In this document: positions 6,744-11,832 of the stretch, in pieces
How the letters are laid out: the number at the start of each line of letters is the position of its first letter
Position numbering within the stretch: position 1 is the stretch's first letter
Assembly: GCA_038213835.1 (NCBI GenBank)
Contig: JBBQSN010000112.1
Span: 1 to 11,832, forward strand
Source: JBBQSN01 sp038213835
Lineage (GTDB): Bacteria > Actinomycetota > Actinomycetes > Actinomycetales > CAWJMD01
Length of the DNA stretch: 11,832 nt
Direction: 5' to 3'
Position numbers and translations under genes: made by a program
The notes under the pieces: generated by a model
The model's input: the letters and a program-made list of their open reading frames with translations, nothing else
Database searches by the model: none
What the model was told of the DNA's origin: nothing

Positions 6744-7457
6744 ATGCGCAGCAAGAGCTACCGCGCCGCCTCCGAGAAGATCGACCGCGACAAGCTGCAC
6801 AGCCCCCTCGAGGCCGTGCGCATCGCCAAGGAGACCGCCACCACGAAGTACGACTCGACCGTCGAGGTCGCCATGCGCCTCGGCGTGGACCCCCGCAAGG
6901 CCGACCAGATGGTCCGTGGCACGGTCAACCTCCCCCACGGCACCGGCAAGACCGCTCGGGTCCTGGTGTTCGCCAACGGTGACAAGGCCGACGCCGCCCG
7001 CGCGGCCGGTGCCGACCACGTGGGCTCCGACGACCTCATCGAGAAGGTGGCCGCCGGCTTCACCGACTTCGACGCCGCCGTCGCCACCCCCGACCTGATG
7101 GGCAAGGTGGGGCGCCTCGGCAAGGTGCTGGGCCCGCGCGGCCTGATGCCGAACCCGAAGACCGGCACCGTGACGATGGACGTCGCCAAGGCGGTCGAGG
7201 AGATCAAGGGCGGCAAGATCGAGTTCCGCGTCGACAAGCACTCGAACCTGCACTTCATCATCGGCAAGGCGTCCTTCGACGAGACCAAGCTGGTCGAGAA
7301 CTACGCCGCCGCCCTCGAGGAGGTGCTTCGCCTCAAGCCGTCCTCGTCCAAGGGCCGGTACGTCGGCAAGGCCACCATCTCGACGACGATGGGCCCGGGC
7401 ATCCCGGTCGACCCGGCGAGGACGAAGAACCTGCTCGAGGAGTCCCCGGAGGCCTGA
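6744..7457 (+). CDS. rplA: 50S ribosomal protein L1
   Basis: A complete 237-residue L1, the protein of the mobile ribosomal L1 stalk that helps release deacylated tRNA and, in many bacteria, represses its own operon by binding mRNA. The conserved domain II/I junction GKVGRLGKVLGPRGLMPNPK is at about 120-139, and GGKIEFRVDKHSNLHFIIGK follows near 176-195. ATG start at 6744 with AGGA at 6737-6740. It ends with a strong hairpin about 30 nt downstream, so rplA is the last gene of this transcription unit. The normally nearby rplJ is more than 4 kb away here. Confidence 0.98.
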   Translation: MRSKSYRAASEKIDRDKLHSPLEAVRIAKETATTKYDSTVEVAMRLGVDPRKADQMVRGTVNLPHGTGKTARVLVFANGDKADAARAAGADHVGSDDLIEKVAAGFTDFDAAVATPDLMGKVGRLGKVLGPRGLMPNPKTGTVTMDVAKAVEEIKGGKIEFRVDKHSNLHFIIGKASFDETKLVENYAAALEEVLRLKPSSSKGRYVGKATISTTMGPGIPVDPARTKNLLEESPEA

Positions 7458-7487
7458 CCCCTCCCGGCCCTGCACCAGGTACCACCC

Positions 7488-7521
7488 GACGCCCCCGCGG
7501 ACTCCGGTCCACGGGGGCGTC
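7488..7521. terminator. Strong (likely bidirectional) terminator hairpin after rplA
   Basis: GACGCCCCCG (7488-7497) pairs perfectly with CGGGGGCGTC (7512-7521). Inside, GGAC (7499-7502) pairs with GTCC (7507-7510) around a TCCG loop, with a single C/A mismatch at 7498/7511. The stem is about 14 bp. It lies between the convergent ends of rplA (7457) and the WYL gene (7563), so it can serve both strands. There is no clear T-tract on either side. Confidence 0.8.
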
Positions 7522-7562
7522 CTGGCGTGGTGGGAGCGTCCGGCGCCGTGCAGCTCGGCCGG

Positions 7563-8564
7563 TCAGCGCGGGTTCGCCGCCCGGGCGTAGCGGCGCGAGA
7601 GCCGGTCGCACGCCTCCCGCAGCTCGGGCGGACCGAGCACCTCGAGGTCGACGTCGAACATCGCGACGGTGGCGGCCAGGCCGGCCCAGGACCACGAGCC
7701 CAGCACGAGCCGGCAGCGATCCGGGCCGACCTGCTCGACCAGGGCGTTCCTCGGCACCCAGCGGGCCACCTCGTCGGCCGGCGCGTCCAGGACCACCTCG
7801 CCCCGGCACGGCCACCGCTCGGCGCAGTCCTGGCGCTCGAACCGGGCGGCGACGAACGCGCCGACGTCGCCCTCGGGGAGGTCGCGCGCGGCGAACCGCG
7901 GACCGGTCGGCGTCCGCGGCGCGACCCGGTCGACCCGGAAGGTGCGCCAGTCGGTGCGGTCGAGGTCGAAGGCCACGAGGTACCACCGTCCGCCCCAGGT
8001 GACGAGGTGGTGCGGTTCGACCCGGCGCGGCGGCGCCCAGCCGCGCTCGGCGGCCTCGCGCACCCCCTGGCCCGAGGCGGCCGCGTAGTCGAACCGCAGC
8101 ACCTCCCGGGCCCGCACGGCGGTGCCGATCGCGAGCAGCACCCCGGTGTCGACGGTGGGCATCCTGAGGCCGTCGGCCCGGTCGACCGCGGTGACCTGCA
8201 GGGCGTCGACGCGCTGGCGCAGCCGGGCCGGCATCACCTGCCGCACCGTGGCCAGCGCCCGCGCCGACCCCTCGCCGATGCCGCTCACGGTGCTGGTGGC
8301 GGTCTGCAGCGCCACCGCCACCGCGACCGCCTGCTCGTCGTCGAACAGCAGCGGCGGCAGCTCGGCGCCGGCGTCGAGCCGGTACCCGCCCTCGGGGCCC
8401 TTGGTGGCCTGCACCGGGTAGCCGAGACCGCGCAGCCGCTCGACGTCGCGGCGGACCGTGCGCGAGCTCACCTCGAGCCGCTCGGCCAGCAGCGCGCCCG
8501 GCCAGTCGCGGCGCGCCTGCAGCAGCGAGAGCAGGGACAGCAGCCGCGCGGACGTCTCGAGCAT
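7563..8564 (-). CDS. HTH/WYL-domain transcriptional regulator (YafY/DeoR-like)
   Basis: A 333-residue regulator from ATG 8564. Residues 1-62 form a winged helix-turn-helix (LLAERLEVSSRTVRRDVERLRGLGYPV, within about 25-51) followed by the typical wing GPEGGYRLDAGAELPPLLFDDEQAVAVAVAL. Residues about 138-215 contain the WYL domain with the literal Trp-Tyr-Leu at 194-196 (GGRWYLVAFDLDRTDW) and the FRVDRV motif near 209-214, residues thought to bind a ligand or nucleic acid. A C-terminal WCX-like extension follows (about 250-333). The frame is open far upstream through the exporter ATPase antisense, but that part is noise: ATG 8564 is where the HTH begins. Shine-Dalgarno is weak (CTGGGA). It diverges from the ABC exporter, so it most likely represses that operon and itself; the ligand is unknown. 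Confidence 0.92.
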   Translation of the reverse strand: MLETSARLLSLLSLLQARRDWPGALLAERLEVSSRTVRRDVERLRGLGYPVQATKGPEGGYRLDAGAELPPLLFDDEQAVAVAVALQTATSTVSGIGEGSARALATVRQVMPARLRQRVDALQVTAVDRADGLRMPTVDTGVLLAIGTAVRAREVLRFDYAAASGQGVREAAERGWAPPRRVEPHHLVTWGGRWYLVAFDLDRTDWRTFRVDRVAPRTPTGPRFAARDLPEGDVGAFVAARFERQDCAERWPCRGEVVLDAPADEVARWVPRNALVEQVGPDRCRLVLGSWSWAGLAATVAMFDVDLEVLGPPELREACDRLSRRYARAANPR

Positions 8565-8588
8565 GCGTCCCAGGGTGCCAGAAGTGGC

Positions 8589-8603
8589 GGACAGTACCTG
8601 ACC
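8589..8603. promoter_or_regulatory. Imperfect palindrome, candidate operator of the WYL regulator
   Basis: GGACAG-TAC-CTGACC is a 15-bp palindrome with one mismatched pair, in the 102-nt gap between the divergent regulator and exporter genes. The minus strand of 8591-8596 reads TACTGT, a possible -10 box for the regulator, so binding here would block it. A nearby GCCAGAAG and CGGACAG wording suggests a longer binding region (about 8577-8604). No convincing exporter promoter could be placed on the plus strand. Confidence 0.4.
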
Positions 8604-8666
8604 TCTACGTCCGGCATCGTCGGGGTCGTCAGCAGAGCACGACCAGAGAACAGACGAGGGGACCCG

Positions 8667-9686
8667 ATGATCTCGACCCGAGACCTCACCAAGGACTTCG
8701 TGGTGAGCAAGACCTCCACCGTGCACGCGGTGCGTGGCATCACCCTGGACGTCCAGCCCGGCGAGCTGGTCGCCGTGCTCGGCCCGAACGGGGCCGGCAA
8801 GACCACGACGATGCGGATGCTCACGACCCTGATCGCGCCGACCAGCGGCTCGGCGCGGGTCGCCGGGTACGACGTCACCGCCGAGGCCGCGCAGGTGCGC
8901 CGCCGGATCGGCTACGTCGGCCAGGGCAACGCGGCCGGGCACAGCCAGCGCGCCGGGGACGAGCTGTCGTCGCAGGGCGTCATCTACGGCCTCGACCGGC
9001 GGGCGGCGCGCTCGCGTGCCGCCGAGCTGATGGAGGTGCTCGACCTCACCGAGCTGGCCGACCGGAAGGTGTCGGCGCTGTCCGGCGGCCAGCGGCGCCG
9101 GCTCGACGTCGCGATGGGCCTGGTGCACGCGCCCGGCCTGCTCTTCCTGGACGAGCCCTCCACCGGCCTGGACCCGCAGAACCGCGCGAACCTGTGGGAG
9201 CACGTGCTGCGGATGAGGTCCGAGCACGACATGACGATCCTGCTCACCACGCACTACCTCGACGAGGCCGACTCGATGGCCGAGCGGGTGGTCGTGGTCG
9301 ACCACGGGCAGGTGATCGCCGACGACACCGCCGAGGCGCTGAAGTCCGAGCTGGCCGGCGACCTCGTGGTGCTCGGCGCGGCCGACGCCGCCCAGGTGCC
9401 CGACCTGCTCCGGCTGGTCGAGCAGGTCCCGTCGGCCCGCGACGTCGTCCGCGCCGGCACCGAGGTGAGCGCCCGGGTCAGCGGCGGTCCCGCCGTGGCA
9501 GCCGCGCTGGTCCGGGCCGCCGTCGCGCAGGACGTGGAGGTCGCGACGGTGCAGGTGCGCCGGCCGACCCTGGACGACGTCTTCCTCGCCCTCACCGGAC
9601 GATCCCTGCGTGAGGAGGGCACCCACGCCGGCGCCGACCCCAGCACCGACCCCAGCAACCCCGAGACCGAGAAGGACGCAGCATGA
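8667..9686 (+). CDS. ABC exporter ATP-binding protein, DrrA-like (daunorubicin-resistance type)
   Basis: A 339-residue ATPase from ATG 8667, preceded by GAGGGG 5 nt upstream. Walker A GPNGAGKTT at 39-47, Q-loop Gln 86 in GYVGQGN, signature LSGGQ 138-142, Walker B LLFLDEP 158-164 with STGLDP, and switch His 196 are intact. The C-terminal portion (about 225-313) ends VQVRRPTLDDVFLALTGRSLREE, the DrrA-family regulatory tail; the last 25 residues are a hydrophilic Asp/Pro/Ser tail with a short repeated DPS. The frame is open upstream into the antisense of the WYL gene, but that extension has no domain. The stop overlaps the permease start as ATGA, so the two are translated together. It powers export of an unknown, probably hydrophobic, compound and is likely controlled by the divergent WYL regulator. 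Confidence 0.94.
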   Translation: MISTRDLTKDFVVSKTSTVHAVRGITLDVQPGELVAVLGPNGAGKTTTMRMLTTLIAPTSGSARVAGYDVTAEAAQVRRRIGYVGQGNAAGHSQRAGDELSSQGVIYGLDRRAARSRAAELMEVLDLTELADRKVSALSGGQRRRLDVAMGLVHAPGLLFLDEPSTGLDPQNRANLWEHVLRMRSEHDMTILLTTHYLDEADSMAERVVVVDHGQVIADDTAEALKSELAGDLVVLGAADAAQVPDLLRLVEQVPSARDVVRAGTEVSARVSGGPAVAAALVRAAVAQDVEVATVQVRRPTLDDVFLALTGRSLREEGTHAGADPSTDPSNPETEKDAA

Positions 9687-10537
9687 GCACCCTCACCACC
9701 CCCTCGACCGGCACGACCCCCGACGGCGGCAGTGCCGACCGTGACGAGGTCGCACCGCCGCGGCGCAGCCTCGTCCGGGACACCCTCGTGGTCGCGGTGC
9801 GCGAGCTGCGGCCCCTGCGCCGCGACCCGTTCTCGCTGCTGTTCGGCATGATCCAGCCGCTGGTGTTCCTCGGGCTGTTCGGACCGCTGCTGGCCGGCTC
9901 GCTCGGCAGCGGCGGCCAGTCCGCGGTGCTGGGCGGCAACGTCTGGCAGTGGTTCGTCCCGGCGATCCTCGTCCAGGTCGCGCTGTTCGGGACCTCGACC
10001 GTCGGCGCGAACCTGCTGTTCGAGCTCCAGACCGGCTCGCACGAGCGGATGCTGGTCAGCCCGTTGTCCCGCCCCTCGATGCTGGTCGGCCGCTCGCTCA
10101 AGGAGATGGTCCCGCTCGCCGGGCAGGCGGTCGTCGTCGTGCTGGTGATGACGCCCACCTCGTTCGAGCTGCACCCGGTCGGCGCGCTGCTGGGCCTGGT
10201 GCTGCTCGCGGTGCTCGGGGTGGGCCTGGGGTCGTTCAGCTACGCGCTGGCGATCTCCGTCCGCAAGCAGGACTGGATGTTCTGGGCGGTGCAGCAGACG
10301 CTGGTCTTCCCGCTCATGCTGCTCTCCGGCCTGCTGCTGCCGCTGGAGTCCGGGCCCGGCTGGATGCGCGTGGTCGCCGCGTTCAATCCGCTCACCTACG
10401 TGGTCGACGCCGAGCGCGCCCTGTTCGCCGGTCGCGTGCTCGAGGCGGACGTGCTCTGGGGCGCGGTCGCCGCCCTGGTCACCGCCGCCGCCGGCCTGCT
10501 CGTCGGCATCCGCGTGATGGTGCGCAGCTCCGACTGA
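9683..10537 (+). CDS. ABC-2 type exporter permease, DrrB-like
   Basis: A 284-residue membrane protein. After a polar, Thr/Ser/Pro-rich N-terminus (1-30) and the family-typical VAVRELRPLRRDPFSLLFGMIQPLVFL, about six membrane segments are seen (near 53-71, 93-112, 143-157, 166-192, 203-221, 257-277). The cytoplasmic motif ELQTGSHERMLVSPLSRPSM near 114-133 and FNPLTYVVDAERALF near 234-248 are characteristic of ABC-2/DrrB permeases. ATG start at 9683 within the ATPase stop (ATGA). It should dimerise and pair with the preceding ATPase. It ends 20 nt from the convergent VOC gene. It differs clearly in sequence from the permease at 1449-2285, so the two exporters are not a recent duplication. Confidence 0.92.
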   Translation: MSTLTTPSTGTTPDGGSADRDEVAPPRRSLVRDTLVVAVRELRPLRRDPFSLLFGMIQPLVFLGLFGPLLAGSLGSGGQSAVLGGNVWQWFVPAILVQVALFGTSTVGANLLFELQTGSHERMLVSPLSRPSMLVGRSLKEMVPLAGQAVVVVLVMTPTSFELHPVGALLGLVLLAVLGVGLGSFSYALAISVRKQDWMFWAVQQTLVFPLMLLSGLLLPLESGPGWMRVVAAFNPLTYVVDAERALFAGRVLEADVLWGAVAALVTAAAGLLVGIRVMVRSSD

Positions 10538-10557
10538 CCCGTCGCCAGGACCTCGCG

Positions 10558-10986
10558 TCAGCCGTCGAGCAGGGCCTGGATCTGCTCGGGGGTCGCGTCA
10601 TCGGGCTGCTGCAGCAGCCACTGGACCCCGAACGGGTCGCGGACCCGGCCCCACAGGCCGCCCCAGGGCCGCTCGTGCACCTCGAAGACCCAGCTGCCGC
10701 CGGCGTCGACCAGCCCCTGACCCAGGGCGGCGGGATCATCGACCAGGCAGTCGAGCAGCGGACCGGGGTCGGTGGGCCGGTCGTGCTCGTCCGCGTCCTT
10801 GACCGTGAGCCGCGTGCCGAGCACCTCGATCTCCGCGAAGACCACCTGCTCGGCCGCGGTGTACCGCACCACCTCGGTCGCCCCCAGCGCCCGGGCCCAG
10901 CAGGTCAGCGCCGCGGCAGCGTCCCGCACGACGAGCTTCGGACGCACGGCGTTGGCGGCCGCCTGGCCGGGGGAGGTGGAGGTCAT
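10558..10986 (-). CDS. VOC-superfamily (glyoxalase/bleomycin-resistance-like, PhnB-type) protein
   Basis: A 142-residue VOC-fold protein, the usual one-module-pair length. The first beta-alpha-beta module starts PKLVVRDAAAALTCWARALGATEVVRY at about 16-42, and the second near 75 ends with RPWGGLWGRVRDPFGVQWLLQQP at about 105-127, matching the PhnB-like group. In many relatives the DPFG motif is followed by His; here it is Val, and other metal-ligand positions are not obvious, so enzymatic activity is uncertain. ATG start at 10986. It is convergent to the exporter permease (20 nt apart). A role in binding or detoxifying a compound exported by that pump is possible but is only suggested by proximity. 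Confidence 0.85.
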   Translation of the reverse strand: MTSTSPGQAAANAVRPKLVVRDAAAALTCWARALGATEVVRYTAAEQVVFAEIEVLGTRLTVKDADEHDRPTDPGPLLDCLVDDPAALGQGLVDAGGSWVFEVHERPWGGLWGRVRDPFGVQWLLQQPDDATPEQIQALLDG

Positions 10987-11045
10987 GCTGCGACCCTAGG
11001 AGCTCGGCCGGGCGCTGGGCTTGGACGAAACGGAGCCTGCGCCGT

Positions 11046-11118
11046 CCGCAACCCGCGCCGCCCGCAACCCGCGCCGCCGCATCCCCGGGTCACCGCATCC
11101 CCGGGTCACCGCCTCCCC
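11046..11118. repeat. Mosaic 16-bp tandem repeat
   Basis: Two copies of CCGCAACCCGCGCCG (11046-11060, 11062-11076) are followed by two exact copies of CCGCATCCCCGGGTCA (11077-11092, 11093-11108) and a partial CCGCCTCCCC (11109-11118). All units begin CCGC and keep a 15-16-bp period. The second unit contains the CCCGGG palindrome. Lies in the non-coding stretch between the VOC gene and rplJ. Confidence 0.85.
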
Positions 11119-11128
11119 CTCCGCGTCG

Positions 11129-11180
11129 AGTGTGAGGCTGCTGCACGACACGCCGGCGGGTCGCGTGCACGGCTCACACT
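11129..11180. repeat. Long inverted repeat (REP-like or terminator hairpin)
   Basis: Outer arms AGTGTGAG (11129-11136) and CTCACACT (11173-11180) match perfectly. Inner arms TGCACG (11142-11147) and CGTGCA (11164-11169) also match. The apex carries the self-palindrome CGCCGGCG (11151-11158). The interrupted stem, sitting in an intergenic space next to tandem repeats, resembles a repetitive extragenic palindrome; no second copy is in this window. Confidence 0.7.
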
Positions 11181-11183
11181 TGC

Positions 11184-11219
11184 GGGGGTGGGTCGGGTCG
11201 GGGTGGGGGGGAGGGGGGG
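11184..11219 (+). repeat. G-rich tract with G-quadruplex pattern
   Basis: Six G-runs on the plus strand: 5, 3, 3, 4, 7 and 7 Gs, separated by T, TC, TC, T and A. This satisfies the four-run, short-loop pattern of a parallel G-quadruplex several times over. It ends 7 nt before the candidate -35 of rplJ. Confidence 0.8.
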
Positions 11220-11226
11220 CGGCGAT

Positions 11227-11256
11227 TTGGTCGCACGCCGCCCGCCCGCCTACTCT
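11227..11256 (+). promoter_or_regulatory. Candidate rplJ promoter
   Basis: TTGGTC (11227-11232) and TACTCT (11251-11256) are separated by 18 bp. The TAnnnT -10 and TTG-start -35 fit an actinobacterial housekeeping promoter, and it is the only such pair near here. Initiation near 11263 would give a leader of about 215 nt before rplJ. Confidence 0.6.
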
Positions 11257-11262
11257 GGACGC

Positions 11263-11478
11263 ACCGAAGACCGCAGGTCCTCGTCCCTGGTCGCTGGGGG
11301 CGGGCGAAGGCCCACGACACGTGGTGACCAGCGCAGGTGCCGATGTACGAGGTCCACCGTGACCGTCCGTGCCCCGCGCTCCTGCGCCGGGGCACTTCCT
11401 CGTTCCGGGGCCGGGGACGCCGGGGGTCGAAGGCGCAGACAGGTCCGATGCACCACCCCCGACACCGAAGGAGGGCCC
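11263..11478 (+). promoter_or_regulatory. Structured rplJ leader, probable L10 (L10-L12) autoregulatory leader
   Basis: Between the promoter candidate and rplJ lie about 215 nt with nested complementary segments: CCTCGT (11279-11284) with ACGAGG (11347-11352), and CTGGTCGC (11287-11294) with GTGACCAG (11324-11331, one G-U), around a small CACG/CGTG hairpin. GAAGACCGCAGG near 11267-11277 and GCGCAGG near 11331-11337 resemble the conserved parts of the known L10 leader, which binds the L10-L12 complex and regulates rplJ-rplL in Firmicutes and Actinobacteria. Consensus match was judged by eye only. Confidence 0.6.
11369..11395 (+). terminator. Terminator-like attenuator hairpin in the rplJ leader
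   Basis: GTGCCCC (11369-11375) pairs with GGGGCAC (11389-11395), extended by GCGC (11376-11379)/GCGC (11384-11387) around a TCCT loop, with C 11388 bulged. TTCCTCGTT follows, the nearest thing to a T-rich tail. An alternative pairing would destroy it: GCCCCG (11371-11376) with CGGGGC (11406-11411) and CGTCC (11364-11368) with GGACG (11415-11419). Confidence 0.5.
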
Positions 11479-11832
11479 ATGGTCAAGCCTGAGAAGGCTG
11501 CCGCGGTCGCCGAGCTCACGGAGATGTTCCGCAGCTCGTCCGCCGGAGTGCTCACCGAGTACCGCGGGCTCACGGTGGCCCAGCTGAAGCAGCTGCGCGT
11601 CACCCTGGGGGAGAACGCCACCTACGCGGTGGTCAAGAACACCCTGACGTCGATCGCGGCCAAGGAGGCCGGCGTCGACGCGTTCGACGGCCAGCTCTCC
11701 GGTCCGTCGGCGATCGCCTTCGTCACCGGTGACCCGGTGCAGACGGCCAAGGGTCTTCGCGACTTCGCCAAGGCGAACCCCGCACTGGTGATCAAGGGCG
11801 GGTACCTGGAGGGCAAGACCCTCACCCCGGCC
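11479..11832 (+). CDS. rplJ: 50S ribosomal protein L10, N-terminal part (truncated by window edge)
   Basis: An ATG at 11479, preceded by AAGGAGG (11468-11474), opens a frame that stays open for 118 codons to the window end. The product begins MVKPEKAAAVAELTEMF and continues SSAGVLTEYRGLTVAQLKQLR, YAVVKNTLTSIAAKEAG and LSGPSAIAFV, the standard L10 N-terminal domain that binds 23S rRNA helix 42 beside L11. The C-terminal helix that carries the L7/L12 dimers is beyond the window. About 170-175 residues are expected in total, and rplL should follow. Expression is probably controlled by the structured leader upstream. The protein itself looks ordinary. Confidence 0.96.
   Translation, partial: MVKPEKAAAVAELTEMFRSSSAGVLTEYRGLTVAQLKQLRVTLGENATYAVVKNTLTSIAAKEAGVDAFDGQLSGPSAIAFVTGDPVQTAKGLRDFAKANPALVIKGGYLEGKTLTPA

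Larger units (their letters stand above)
10987..11226. other. Non-coding stretch between the VOC gene and the rplJ promoter
   Basis: No convincing gene is seen on either strand. It contains the 16-bp tandem repeat, the inverted repeat and the G-tract described separately. The first 59 nt (10987-11045) should hold the VOC promoter; CCTAGGGTCGCAGC just upstream of its ATG gives a weak ribosome site, and no clear -10 was found. Confidence 0.7.

Noticed and set aside
7527..8666. Upstream extension of the exporter ATPase frame
   Set aside because: It is antisense to the WYL gene and has no recognisable domain; ATG 8667 has a good ribosome site and lies at the domain start.
8565..9626. Extension of the WYL frame upstream that would make a 687-residue fusion
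   Set aside because: The extra part is exactly antisense to the exporter ATPase; the HTH begins right at ATG 8564.
11144..11321. CACGACACG repeated at 11144-11152 and 11313-11321
   Set aside because: A 9-bp direct repeat 169 nt apart in GC-rich DNA can occur by chance, and no insertion boundaries or mobile gene accompany it.
1..11832. CRISPR array, insertion sequence, phage attachment site or toxin-antitoxin pair
   Set aside because: No spaced direct repeats, transposase or integrase motifs, tRNA 3'-end duplication or small paired genes were seen. The tandem repeat at 11046-11118 has no spacers.

Overview
The window is high-GC bacterial DNA with dense genes, frequent GTG starts and GTGA/ATGA start-stop overlaps. 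The central gene order (aspartate-type aminotransferase diverging from tRNA-Trp, then secE, nusG, rplK, rplA, and later rplJ) is the conserved transcription/ribosomal-protein neighbourhood of Actinomycetota. The codon and protein style suggests a Micrococcales member, perhaps Cellulomonadaceae; that narrower placement is an inference from general familiarity, not a search.

Left third (1-3151, minus strand): a four-gene operon read right to left. It holds an ABC-2 type ATPase (2282-3151), its permease (1449-2285), a NarL-type sensor histidine kinase (236-1441) and the start of its response regulator (1-239, cut by the window edge). Genes overlap by GTGA or are 7 nt apart, so this is one transporter/two-component unit. 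A class I PLP aminotransferase (3237-4538, minus) lies upstream, separated from the operon by 85 nt that contain a perfect 10-bp palindrome.

Centre (4634-7521, plus strand): promoter candidate, tRNA-Trp, secE, nusG (with a long acidic N-terminal extension), rplK and rplA, ended by a strong hairpin at 7488-7521. The tRNA, the SecE translocon subunit, the NusG elongation factor and the L11/L1 stalk proteins form the core operon. Hairpins in the nusG-rplK and rplK-rplA gaps are candidate processing, attenuation or L1-autoregulation sites.

Right third (7563-10986): a cassette between rplA and rplJ. A WYL-domain regulator (minus) diverges from a DrrA/DrrB-like ABC exporter (plus), with a VOC/glyoxalase-like gene convergent to the exporter. 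The 102-nt divergent gap holds an imperfect palindrome that may be the regulator's operator.

Right end (10987-11832): about 490 nt of non-coding DNA with a mosaic 16-bp tandem repeat, a long inverted repeat, a strong G-quadruplex-type G-tract, a promoter candidate and an approximately 215-nt structured leader, followed by rplJ (L10), truncated by the window. The leader looks like an L10 autoregulatory leader with a terminator-like hairpin and a competing alternative pairing. I saw no CRISPR array, insertion sequence, integrase or toxin-antitoxin pair. The most notable material is the rplJ upstream region. I do not see a clearly novel protein system.
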